Assembly (NCBI GenBank): GCA_037442365.1 | Contig: JBBIQK010000025.1 | Location: 1 to 38,570 of the forward strand | Direction of reading: 5' to 3' | Source: GBS-DC sp037442365 | GTDB taxonomy: Bacteria > Armatimonadota > Fimbriimonadia > Fimbriimonadales > GBS-DC | Length of the DNA stretch: 38,570 nucleotides | In this document: piece after piece, positions 6,331-14,465 of the stretch | Layout of the letters: each line of letters begins with the position of its first letter | How positions within the stretch are numbered: position 1 is the first letter of the stretch | Made by a program: the position numbers and the translations under genes | The notes under the pieces: model-generated | The model's input: only the letters and a program-made list of their open reading frames with translations | The model's database searches: none | Told to the model about the DNA's origin: nothing

Positions 6331-7227
6331 ATGGACTGGGAGGCGCGCCTCAAAGAGTATCTTGCCCCACGCACGCAGCTGGTGAACGCCGCGCTGGAGG
6401 GCTACCTGTCGGAGTTTCCCCCCTTGCCCCGCGTGCTGCCCGACGCGATGCGCTACGCGGCGCTGGGAGCGGGCAAGCGGCTGCGCCCGATCCTGTGCAT
6501 CGCCGCCGCCGAAGCCGTCGGCGGCGCGGCAGCGCAGGTAATCCCCACCGCCTGCGCGATTGAATGCATCCACGCCTTCAGCCTCGTGCATGACGACCTG
6601 CCCGCGATGGACAACGACCGCCTGCGCCGCGGACAGCCTACCGTGTGGGTCAAATACGGCGAGGCTATGGCAATCCTGGCGGGCGACGCGCTGTTTGCGA
6701 AAGCGTTCGAGCTACTGGCGGAGCAGGCGCGGCTCAGCCCGCCGGAGCGTGTGGCGCAGGCGCTTCACCTCATCGCGACTGCGACGGGCATCTATGGGAT
6801 GTGCGGCGGTCAGGTAGAAGATATTCTCTGCGAGGGACAGACCATTTCCGCCGAGCAGTTGCAGTTCATCCACGCGCACAAGACGGGCGCGCTGATACGC
6901 GCGAGCGTGCTTTCAGGCGCGATACTTGCTGGGGCGGACACGAATCAGCAGGCTGCGCTGGACGCCTACAGCCGCGCGCTGGGGCTGGCGTTCCAGATTG
7001 CCGACGATATTCTGGACGAGACCGCGCCCACCGAACAGATGGGCAAGCCCGCAGGCTCCGACCGCGCGCGCGGTAAGGCGACCTACACCGCGCTGTTCGG
7101 GCTGGAGGGGGCGCGCGCACGCGCTCAGCAGGCGAAACAGGAGGCGATGGACGCCCTGCAGCCGTTCGACTCGCGCGCTGACCCGCTCCGCTGGCTGGCG
7201 GTCTACGCCGTCGAGCGTCAGCATTAG
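6331..7227 (+). CDS. ispA: Farnesyl/geranylgeranyl diphosphate synthase
   Basis: A trans-isoprenyl diphosphate synthase that condenses isopentenyl diphosphate with allylic diphosphates, supplying precursors for undecaprenyl carrier, quinones or carotenoids. 298 residues. The first Asp-rich motif DDLPAMD is at 88-94 and the second, DDILD, at 225-229. GAGKRLRP near residue 47 holds the conserved substrate-binding basic residues. The six-residue spacing of the first motif and the length fit short-chain (C15-C20) enzymes of the IspA type; the exact chain length cannot be read from sequence alone. The start at 6331 is placed by the upstream -10 box; ATG 6325 would add two residues. It ends one base before a convergent gene. 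Confidence 0.88.
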   Translation: MDWEARLKEYLAPRTQLVNAALEGYLSEFPPLPRVLPDAMRYAALGAGKRLRPILCIAAAEAVGGAAAQVIPTACAIECIHAFSLVHDDLPAMDNDRLRRGQPTVWVKYGEAMAILAGDALFAKAFELLAEQARLSPPERVAQALHLIATATGIYGMCGGQVEDILCEGQTISAEQLQFIHAHKTGALIRASVLSGAILAGADTNQQAALDAYSRALGLAFQIADDILDETAPTEQMGKPAGSDRARGKATYTALFGLEGARARAQQAKQEAMDALQPFDSRADPLRWLAVYAVERQH

Positions 7228-7228
7228 C

Positions 7229-8356
7229 CTACGCCACCGTGTAGCGCTGTACCGCCTCTTCGTCGACTTCCACGCCCAGACCGGGCTTGCTGGGCACGGG
7301 CAAATAACCCTCGCTGTCGGGCACAATCGGCTCGGTCAGGAAGTAGTCGCGCGCCTTTAGGTCCCAACCCGGCGGCTCGTAGGGGAACTCCGCCCATTCG
7401 CAGTTGGGGCACGCGCCCATTAGCTGCAGGTTCGCTGCCAGCCCCAGCCCGCTTGTCCATGTGTGCGGCGCAATCTGCTTGCCGAACGCCTCCGCCAGCG
7501 CGGCAATCTTCTTGCCCATTAGAATCCCGCCCGACAGCGCGACATCGGGCTGCAAAATGTCCAGCGCGTCGCGCGCCAGATACTCGCGAAACTCGTGCAG
7601 GTCCTGGTTCATCTCGCCGCTGGCAAGCGGTACGGGCGACTTCTCGCGCAGGCGTCGATAGCCCTCGTAGTCGTGTTTATCCAGCGGCTCTTCCAGCCAG
7701 CGCACGCCCAGCGCGGCTAACTCCTCAGCGACGCGCAGGGCGGTCGCAACATCCCATTTCGGCGCGGGCGCCATCCCCGCCACACGCCAGCCCATATTCG
7801 CGTCCACCATAATCTCCATGTCGGGATACTGCGCGCGGATTGCCTGCACGACCGCGATGTCCTCGCGCCAGTCCCAGCTATGGAAGCGGATTTTGACCGC
7901 GCGGAAACCCATTTCGCGGATCTGGGCGATATACTCCAGCCGCGCGTCGGGGTCGCGCAGCTCGCCGGTGCTGGCGTAGGCTTTCACGCGCTCCTGAGCG
8001 CCGCCCAGCAGGCGGTACACGGGCTGTCCCAGCGCCTTGCCGATGATGTCCCAGAACGCCATCTCGATCCACCACAACCGCAAGCCCAGAAAAGTCGCGG
8101 AGCGGGCGATTTGCACAACCTCTTCGACATTCATTGGGTCGCGCCCGAACAGGAACGGCAGCAGCAGCTCTTTCAGCCCCCCGCCCTCGCGCGCGAACGC
8201 CACGCCCGCCGCGTAGCCACGAATGCCCTCGTCGGTCTCCAGCGTCAGCAGATGCACGCGGTGCGCCGTCTGGGGATAGCCCGGCAGCCACGACGGATAA
8301 AACGGCGTCTCCAGCGGATACTCCAGCAATCGCAGGTCGATGTTCACGATGCGCAT
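7229..8356 (-). CDS. Enolase-superfamily dehydratase or racemase
   Basis: A TIM-barrel enzyme of the mandelate racemase/muconate lactonizing group, acting on a carboxylate substrate, probably a sugar acid. 375 residues. The metal ligands are D185 (VDANMGW), E222/E223 (WLEEP) and E248 (SGEMNQD). H298 (APHTW) with D271 can form the His-Asp dyad. The usual catalytic K-x-K is K155-I-R157, so the second Lys is an Arg. That makes the reaction hard to assign. ATG 8356 has GGAGGGAG just upstream. It is a single gene with divergent and convergent neighbours, so context gives no pathway. Confidence 0.82.
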   Translation of the reverse strand: MRIVNIDLRLLEYPLETPFYPSWLPGYPQTAHRVHLLTLETDEGIRGYAAGVAFAREGGGLKELLLPFLFGRDPMNVEEVVQIARSATFLGLRLWWIEMAFWDIIGKALGQPVYRLLGGAQERVKAYASTGELRDPDARLEYIAQIREMGFRAVKIRFHSWDWREDIAVVQAIRAQYPDMEIMVDANMGWRVAGMAPAPKWDVATALRVAEELAALGVRWLEEPLDKHDYEGYRRLREKSPVPLASGEMNQDLHEFREYLARDALDILQPDVALSGGILMGKKIAALAEAFGKQIAPHTWTSGLGLAANLQLMGACPNCEWAEFPYEPPGWDLKARDYFLTEPIVPDSEGYLPVPSKPGLGVEVDEEAVQRYTVA

Positions 8357-8533
8357 GCGCTCCCTCCAGATACTTTTTAAAGACAGCGGCATAGGGATAC
8401 CCAATCGGGCGGATTGTTTGCAAGGGGGTGAAATCTCCGGTTCAGAGGGCGCCTGCAGGAGGAACACGGGCGCAATCGCGACAAAAGCAGGATTTTTGCC
8501 CCCTGGCTTCGAAATTGGCGATGGAGGCTACGG

Positions 8534-11035
8534 ATGAAAGCTGTGGTGATGGCAGGAGGGGAAGGCTCGCGCTTGCGCCCGATTACGGCGAACCGCCCGA
8601 AACCGCTCGCGCCCGTGGCGAACCGCCCGATTATGGAACATATTCTGCTGCTGCTCAAGGAGCAGGGCATCCGCGAGGTGGTTGCGACGGTCTACTACCT
8701 TGCCGATGCGATTGAGGGGTACTTCGGCGACGGCGAGGCGTGGGGCGTGCCCATCCACTACTCGCTGGAGGACACCCCGCTCGGCACAGCGGGCAGCGTC
8801 AAACAGGCGGAGGAACATCTGCGCGAGGGCGCTTTCGTGCTGATGAGCGGCGACGCGCTTACCGACATCGATCTGCAACCTGCCATCGAGTTCCATCAGC
8901 GCAACAACGCCATCGCCACCATCGTGCTGGCGCGTGTGCCCAACCCGCTGGAGTTCGGCGTGGTCATTACCCGCGAGGACGGACGCATCACGCGCTTCCT
9001 CGAAAAACCCTCGTGGAGCGAGGTCTTCTCCGACACGGTCAACACGGGCATCTACATTCTGGAGCCTGAAATCTTCCAGTATATGGAGGCAGGCAAGCCC
9101 TACGACTTCAGCCAGGACCTGTTCCCGCTCCTGCTCCGCGAAGGCAAGCCCCTGTACGGGTATGTGATGCACGAATACTGGAGCGACATCGGCTCGTTGC
9201 AGCAATATCGCGAGGCGCACTACGACATGCTCAACCGCAAGGTGCGCCTGTCTCTGCCCGGCGAGGAGACGATTCCCGGCGTGTGGGTCGGCGCAGGCAC
9301 TACGCTGGACCCTGACGCGCAGGTCATCCCACCTGTGTGTCTGGGGCGCAACTGCCGAATCAAGCGCGGCGCGGTAATTGGACCCTACACGACACTGGGC
9401 GACAACTGTATTATCGAGCCGAACGCGATGGTCGTGCGCTCGACCCTCTGGGACAGCGTCTATGTGGGCGCGGGCAGCCAGATTCAGGGCGCGATTGTCG
9501 GCACGGGCGTCACCATCAAGGAGCATGTGCAGGTGCAGGAGGACGCCGTCATCGCCGATCGTTGCCACCTCGAAAGTGACAGCATCGTCCGCACACGGGT
9601 CAAGCTCTGGCCCGACAAGTATATCGAGTCGGGCGCTACGGTGACGATGAGCCTGATCTGGGGGGCGAAGTGGCGCGGCTCGCTCTTTCGCGAGCTGGGC
9701 GTGTCGGGCTTGTCGAACATCGAGATGACGCCCGATTTCGCCGCCAAGCTGGGCGCGGCATACGCATCGACTCTGCCGCGCGGCGCGACCATCGTGCTGG
9801 CACGCGACACCTTCAAAGCCTCGCGCATGATTAAACACGGCTTTATGGCAGGCGTGCTGTCGACGGGCATCGATGTCGCCGACCTGCGCGCGATGCCGAT
9901 TCCCATCACGCGCCACTACATTCGCGCGTCGGGCGCGGTGGGCGGCGTGTGCGTGCGCGTCGCGCCCACCAATGTGCGCATGACGCTGGTGGAGTTCTTC
10001 GACCGCCGCGGCGTCTACCTGCCCAAGTCGGGCGAGCGTAAAATCGAGAACCTCTTTTTCCGCGAGGACTTCGCGCGTTGCGACGCCGACGAGGTGGGCG
10101 AGATCCATTTCGCCTCCCGCGCGATTGAGCAGTATCAGGCGGACTTCCAGAAGCAGGCGCAGCTGGCGGAGTCGGCGCGCCCGATGCGGTTGGTGGCGGA
10201 CTTCGCCTTCAGCCGTGTGGCGGCGATTTTCCCCACGATGCTGGGGCAGATGGGCTACGATGTGGTCGCGCTGAACGCCTATCCCGACCCGCGCCGCTCG
10301 CCGCGCACGCCCGCCGAACACGACGCCTTCGCCGGGAAACTGACGCAGGTGGTGCGGAGCCTGAACGCCCACTGCGGCGTGATGTTCGAGAACGAGGGCG
10401 AGCGGCTGACCGTCGTCGACGAGCAGGGGCGCGTCATCAGCGGCAGCGCCCTGCTGGCGACCTTCGCGCGGCTGATGGCGGAGACCTGCCCCGGCAAACA
10501 GCTCGCTGTGCCCGTGAACGCGCCGTCGGTGATTGAAGAGATTGTCGCACCGTATGGGGTGCAGGTGATTCGCACACGGGCGGATGTGCGCTCGCTGATG
10601 AACGCTGCCGCCGAGCATGCCGAGACGCTCTGCTTCGCAGGCGACACGCACGGCGGGCTAATCTTTCCGCAGTTCCACCCCGGCTTCGACGCGATGTTCG
10701 CCTATGTGCGCCTGCTGGAGGCGACCCAGAAGCTCGGCTGCACCCTCTCCGAAGTGTACGACCAGATTCCGCCGTTCTACACGCGGTATCGCGCGCTGCC
10801 CTGCCCGTGGGAACTCAAGGGGCGCGTGATGCGCCTGCTCGCGCAGGAGGTCAACGGGCGCGTGGAGACCATCGACGGGCTGAAGGTCTACACTGACCAC
10901 TCGTGGGCGCTCGCGCTGCCCGACGCCTCCGAGCCGCTGATTCACCTGTTTGTGGAGTCGCGCACGCCCGAAGACGCCGAGCAGTTGACGGCGCAGTTCA
11001 CCGCGCTCATCGAGCGATTCACGCAGAAACCGTGA
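8534..11035 (+). CDS. Sugar nucleotidyltransferase fused to a phosphomannomutase-like domain
   Basis: 833 residues in three parts. Residues 1-235 are a nucleotidyltransferase with the signature GGEGSRLRPIT and PKP (8-24), as in mannose-1-phosphate guanylyltransferases. Residues about 250-370 are left-handed beta-helix hexapeptide repeats. Residues about 375-833 resemble a phosphomannomutase/phosphoglucomutase. In that domain the phosphoserine loop TASHNP is replaced by RASGAV (S466 could align with the catalytic Ser) and the metal loop DGDADR by GDTHGG (D704). The mutase domain is therefore probably inactive or altered. Similar fusions are known from cyanobacteria and other phyla. The product is probably GDP-mannose or another NDP-sugar for surface glycans. 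ATG 8534 has GGAGG eight to twelve bases upstream. Its 3' end overlaps galT by 17 bases. Confidence 0.85.
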   Translation: MKAVVMAGGEGSRLRPITANRPKPLAPVANRPIMEHILLLLKEQGIREVVATVYYLADAIEGYFGDGEAWGVPIHYSLEDTPLGTAGSVKQAEEHLREGAFVLMSGDALTDIDLQPAIEFHQRNNAIATIVLARVPNPLEFGVVITREDGRITRFLEKPSWSEVFSDTVNTGIYILEPEIFQYMEAGKPYDFSQDLFPLLLREGKPLYGYVMHEYWSDIGSLQQYREAHYDMLNRKVRLSLPGEETIPGVWVGAGTTLDPDAQVIPPVCLGRNCRIKRGAVIGPYTTLGDNCIIEPNAMVVRSTLWDSVYVGAGSQIQGAIVGTGVTIKEHVQVQEDAVIADRCHLESDSIVRTRVKLWPDKYIESGATVTMSLIWGAKWRGSLFRELGVSGLSNIEMTPDFAAKLGAAYASTLPRGATIVLARDTFKASRMIKHGFMAGVLSTGIDVADLRAMPIPITRHYIRASGAVGGVCVRVAPTNVRMTLVEFFDRRGVYLPKSGERKIENLFFREDFARCDADEVGEIHFASRAIEQYQADFQKQAQLAESARPMRLVADFAFSRVAAIFPTMLGQMGYDVVALNAYPDPRRSPRTPAEHDAFAGKLTQVVRSLNAHCGVMFENEGERLTVVDEQGRVISGSALLATFARLMAETCPGKQLAVPVNAPSVIEEIVAPYGVQVIRTRADVRSLMNAAAEHAETLCFAGDTHGGLIFPQFHPGFDAMFAYVRLLEATQKLGCTLSEVYDQIPPFYTRYRALPCPWELKGRVMRLLAQEVNGRVETIDGLKVYTDHSWALALPDASEPLIHLFVESRTPEDAEQLTAQFTALIERFTQKP

Positions 11036-12035
11036 ACGCCTCGCGCAGGTAGCGTGCAGCGTCTTCGGGCGCGGTGATGTTAATCCCGACGCCTGTGCCC
11101 AGTTCGAAGCCTGCGTCGATGCTCAGGCGCGGCGCGATGCGCACATACTCCCAGAACACGCCGTCGCTGCCGATTGGCGCGGTGAACAGCATATAGTTGT
11201 AGGGCGGATTGCCCAGCGCGGCGTCCAGTCGGCGCAGGGCGTCCTGTAGCACATCAGCGAACTCCGTCAGGGCGTCCGTGTCCATCGTCGCCAGTTGCAA
11301 CGCGGGCGTTGTGGGCGCAATCGCCAGCTCGTAGGGCGCGCGTGCAGCGAACGGCGCGTACACCACGAACCGCGCCGACTGGTTCACCACGCGCACCCCC
11401 TCGCGCAGCTCCTGCTCCAGAATCGCCTCCATCGGATGTCGCCCATGACGGCTCTGGTAGCGGGCGACGCCCTCGATATAGCGCTGCAGGACGGGCGGCA
11501 GGAACGGCAGCCCCACCAGTTGCGCGTGCGGATGCTCCAGCGACGCGCCTGCCGTGCGTCCCTCGTTGCGGAAGATTAAGACCGTCTTCAGCCGCTCGTT
11601 CTGCGCCAGCGCCTGCAGTCGCCGCTGATACATGCGGATGGCTGCGCGCCACTGCTGCGCCGCTGCCACAACGGGCGTCTCGTTGTGGCGAGGCGTCTCG
11701 ATAATCACCTCATGCACGCCGTAGCCGCCTGTGCGCGTGTAGACGCCCTCCGTGCTGGGGTCGGTGTGGCTGTCAGGCGCGAGCGCAGGGAACTTGTTCG
11801 GCACTGTGCGCACCCACCAGCCGGGCATGTCGGGCGCTGTGCCATCTTCGCGAAAAGCGTCGACTTCAGGCGGGGTCATCGACTCGTTGCCCACGCAGAA
11901 CGGGCAGGTCGGCACGAACTCCGGCGCGGGCGCAGGGGGCGCATCGGGTTTCTTGAAATCGTGCGGGCGACGGCTGCGCTCGGTCGCGACAATCACCCGC
12001 TCCTCCGTAATGGGGTCAATCCGTATCTCAGGCAT
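11019..12035 (-). CDS. galT: Galactose-1-phosphate uridylyltransferase
   Basis: Transfers UMP between UDP-glucose and galactose-1-phosphate in the Leloir pathway. 338 residues. C44 and C47 (CPFC) are the zinc-site cysteines, and HPHAQ at 168-172 is the family active-site motif, in which the second His (H170) takes the uridylyl group. ATG 12035 is chosen because the protein family begins with a short strand like MPEIRIDPI, and a TAATAT -10 box ends seven bases upstream. The open frame continues upstream to 12152, but that part is not family sequence. No galK or galE is nearby; the convergent sugar nucleotidyltransferase suggests a joint role in NDP-sugar supply. Confidence 0.9.
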   Translation of the reverse strand: MPEIRIDPITEERVIVATERSRRPHDFKKPDAPPAPAPEFVPTCPFCVGNESMTPPEVDAFREDGTAPDMPGWWVRTVPNKFPALAPDSHTDPSTEGVYTRTGGYGVHEVIIETPRHNETPVVAAAQQWRAAIRMYQRRLQALAQNERLKTVLIFRNEGRTAGASLEHPHAQLVGLPFLPPVLQRYIEGVARYQSRHGRHPMEAILEQELREGVRVVNQSARFVVYAPFAARAPYELAIAPTTPALQLATMDTDALTEFADVLQDALRRLDAALGNPPYNYMLFTAPIGSDGVFWEYVRIAPRLSIDAGFELGTGVGINITAPEDAARYLREAFTVSA

Positions 12036-12042
12036 ACGGGCT

Positions 12043-12048
12043 ATATTA
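12043..12048 (-). promoter_or_regulatory. -10 box of galT (leaderless)
   Basis: On the minus strand TAATAT is followed by AGCCCGT and the ATG at 12035, a seven-base gap. CATAAT (12050-12045) overlaps as an alternative. Confidence 0.5.
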
Positions 12049-12132
12049 TGGCAAATACACGCCTGCTCTTGCGTCCGCAACAGCCCTGAGTCAATTGCCG
12101 CCGCGTGCCGATAATCACCACTGGGGTAAGCG

Positions 12133-13329
12133 ATGACCGAGCGGGTACTCATCGTGGATGACGAGGAAGATTTGCGCTATGTCTACACGCGCCAGTTGCG
12201 GGGCGACGGCTACCTGCTGGACACCGCCGCCGATGGCGAGGAAGCTATCGAGAAGATACGCGCCAGCGAGTACGCCGTTATCCTGACCGATATGCGCATG
12301 CCGCGCAAGGACGGGCTGGCAGTCATCGCCGCCGCGCGTGAACATCTGCCTGACGCGGAGATTATCGTGTTGACGGGGCACGGCTCGCTGGAGAACGCGC
12401 TGCAGGCGTTCAAAGCGGGCAATATCTTCGAGTACCTGCTCAAGCCGCTGGACGATATCGGCGTGCTGAACACGGTCGTCGCACGCGCGATTGAGCGACG
12501 CAACCTGCGCAAGCACAACCGCGAACTGTTCGAGCAGCTCCAGCGCGCCTACGAAGAGCTGCGCCAGAAGTCGGAGATGTTGATTCAAAACGAGAAGATG
12601 TCGGCGATTGGCGTGCTGGCGGCGGGCGTCGCGCATGAGTTGAATAACCCGCTGACGGCGGTCGTCGGCTTTGCGCAGATGATTGCCGAGAAGCTGAAGG
12701 CGAACCGCCCCGCCAACTGGAGCGATACGGATTACGAGCGTGCGTTGCAATCGCTGGAGAACCTGGTGCAGGGCGCGCATCGGGCGCGCGACATCGTGGG
12801 CAGCCTGCTCCGCTTCGCACGCGCCACCAAGCCCGACGCCCGCAGTCTGCTTGACATCAACCAGACCCTGCGCGACGCCTTCGTGTTCACGGAACACCTG
12901 CTGCTGCGCCACGGGATTGCACTGGAGAAACAGTTTGCGCCTGAGTTGCCGCCTGTGTGGGGCAACGCCGCGCGCCTGCAGCATGTGTTCACGAACCTGC
13001 TCATCAACGCGCAGCAGGCGACCCCCAGCGGCGGAACCGTGCGCGTTATTACCGAGCGCGCCCAAGAGCCGAAAGGCGTGTGGGTGCATGTGGAAGATAC
13101 CGGCGAGGGCATCGATTCGGACGCCCTTGAGCAAATCTTCGAGCCGTTCTACACGCGCAAGGAGCAGGGAACCGGGCTGGGACTCTCCATCGCCCGACAG
13201 ATTGTGGAAGAGCATGGCGGCGAAATCCGCGTCGAGAGCGAACCGGGCAAGGGCGCGCGCTTCTCGGTCTTCCTGCCTGCCGACGAAGCGCACACGATGG
13301 ACCCAACCCAGCGCACGCACGCCGCATAA
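12133..13329 (+). CDS. Histidine kinase with N-terminal receiver domain
   Basis: 398 residues in a reversed hybrid order. Residues 4-118 are a response-regulator receiver with D53 as phosphorylation site (LTDMRMP). A short helical linker of about 30 residues follows. The HisKA helix has H168 in GVAHELNNPL, and the ATPase has an N box (NLLINAQQA), DTGEGID and GTGLGLS. There is no membrane helix or signal peptide, so it is cytosolic and probably acts as a relay between another kinase and a further regulator. GGGGTAAG eight bases before ATG 12133 is a modest Shine-Dalgarno site. RecA follows but has its own promoter. The stop is only five bases before the recA -35. Confidence 0.9.
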   Translation: MTERVLIVDDEEDLRYVYTRQLRGDGYLLDTAADGEEAIEKIRASEYAVILTDMRMPRKDGLAVIAAAREHLPDAEIIVLTGHGSLENALQAFKAGNIFEYLLKPLDDIGVLNTVVARAIERRNLRKHNRELFEQLQRAYEELRQKSEMLIQNEKMSAIGVLAAGVAHELNNPLTAVVGFAQMIAEKLKANRPANWSDTDYERALQSLENLVQGAHRARDIVGSLLRFARATKPDARSLLDINQTLRDAFVFTEHLLLRHGIALEKQFAPELPPVWGNAARLQHVFTNLLINAQQATPSGGTVRVITERAQEPKGVWVHVEDTGEGIDSDALEQIFEPFYTRKEQGTGLGLSIARQIVEEHGGEIRVESEPGKGARFSVFLPADEAHTMDPTQRTHAA

Positions 13330-13334
13330 CCCCC

Positions 13335-13362
13335 TTGACAAACGCCCATCGTCGGGTATACT
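13335..13362 (+). promoter_or_regulatory. recA promoter
   Basis: TTGACA (13335-13340) and TATACT (13357-13362) are 16 bases apart, a near-consensus sigma-70 promoter. Confidence 0.8.
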
Positions 13363-13365
13363 CCT

Positions 13366-13381
13366 GTAGACACTTATCTAC
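13366..13381 (+). promoter_or_regulatory. Candidate SOS operator at the recA start site
   Basis: GTAGA-N6-TCTAC is a perfect 5-bp inverted repeat placed over the expected transcription start, three bases after the -10 box. recA is a LexA target in most bacteria, and LexA sites differ between phyla. Only one copy was seen, and no lexA gene is in the window. Confidence 0.4.
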
Positions 13382-13397
13382 TCACCAGGAGACGACG

Positions 13398-14456
13398 ATG
13401 GCGACGAACAACATTTCGGCAGCGGACAAGCAGAAGGCGCTGGAAGCCGCGATTGCGCAGGCGGAGCGCCAGTTCGGCAAAGGGAGCGTGATGCGTCTGG
13501 GCGAGGCGACCCGCCTGCAGGTCGCCGCTATTCCGACGGGCAGCACCGCGTTGGACGCCGCGCTGGGCGTGGGCGGAATCCCCCGCGGACGCATTATCGA
13601 GGTCTACGGCACTGAATCGTCGGGCAAGACAACGCTCGCCCTGCACATGATTGCCGAAGCGCAAAAGCTCGGCGGGAACGCGCTGTTTGTGGACGCGGAA
13701 CACGCCCTGGACCCCGAATACGCCCGCGCGATTGGAGTCGATGTGGATCGGCTGTTTATCTCGCAGCCCTCTACAGGCGACGAGGCGCTGGAGATTATGG
13801 ACACGCTGATACGCAGCGGCGCGTTCGATATCGCCGTGCTGGACTCGGTGGCGGCGCTGATGCCCCGTCAGGAGGTGGAGGGCGACATCGGCGATGTGAC
13901 GGTCGGGGCGCAGGCGCGGCTGATGTCGCAGGCGCTGCGCAAACTGGGCGCGTCCGCCGCCAAAAGCAACACCGCTGTGGTGTTCATCAACCAGATTCGC
14001 GAAAAAGTGGGCGTGATGTACGGCAATCCCGAAACGACCCCTGGCGGGCGCGCGCTCAAGTTCTGGGCGTCGGTGCGCCTGGAAGTGCGCCGCGTGGACA
14101 ACATTAAGCAGGGCAACGAGATTATCGGCGTGCGCACGCGCGTCAAGGTGGTCAAAAACAAGGTCGCGCCGCCCTTCCGACAGGCGGAGTTCGATGTAAT
14201 CTTCGGGCAAGGCATCTCGAGGCTCGGCGACTTGATTGACCAGGCGCTCGCGCTGGGCGTCATCCAGAAGTCGGGCACATGGTTCAGCTTCGGCGATATG
14301 CGCCTGGGACAGGGACGCGAAAACGCGCGCGTCTACCTGGAGCAGAACCCCGAGCTGGCAGAGCAGATTGAGCAGCAGGTACGCGCCCAGATGACGCCGA
14401 CCGCCGTCGTCGCCGCCGCTACCGATGCGGACGCGATAGCGGAAGCCGTCGAGTAA
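13398..14456 (+). CDS. recA: Recombinase RecA
   Basis: The ATP-dependent strand-exchange protein of homologous repair and SOS induction. 352 residues, full length. Walker A GTESSGKT is at 71-78. LDSVAALMPRQE, the MSQALRKL helix of the core and the VFINQIREK strand are all present and intact. ATG 13398 has AGGAG seven bases upstream. The preceding promoter and palindrome give a leader of about 29 bases. A TMTC-like membrane protein gene begins nine bases after the stop and may be read through from the same promoter. Confidence 0.97.
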   Translation: MATNNISAADKQKALEAAIAQAERQFGKGSVMRLGEATRLQVAAIPTGSTALDAALGVGGIPRGRIIEVYGTESSGKTTLALHMIAEAQKLGGNALFVDAEHALDPEYARAIGVDVDRLFISQPSTGDEALEIMDTLIRSGAFDIAVLDSVAALMPRQEVEGDIGDVTVGAQARLMSQALRKLGASAAKSNTAVVFINQIREKVGVMYGNPETTPGGRALKFWASVRLEVRRVDNIKQGNEIIGVRTRVKVVKNKVAPPFRQAEFDVIFGQGISRLGDLIDQALALGVIQKSGTWFSFGDMRLGQGRENARVYLEQNPELAEQIEQQVRAQMTPTAVVAAATDADAIAEAVE

Positions 14457-14465
14457 GGGATTCGC

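Noticed and set aside
8357..8533. RNA element between the divergent enolase-type and nucleotidyltransferase genes
   Set aside because: Only weak, short pairings were found and no clear promoter hexamers beyond the Shine-Dalgarno sites.
8528..10651. A 707-codon open frame on the minus strand
   Set aside because: It lies antisense to the sugar nucleotidyltransferase fusion, has low-complexity Arg/His/Ala composition and no family signals. It follows from the codon bias of a GC-rich gene.
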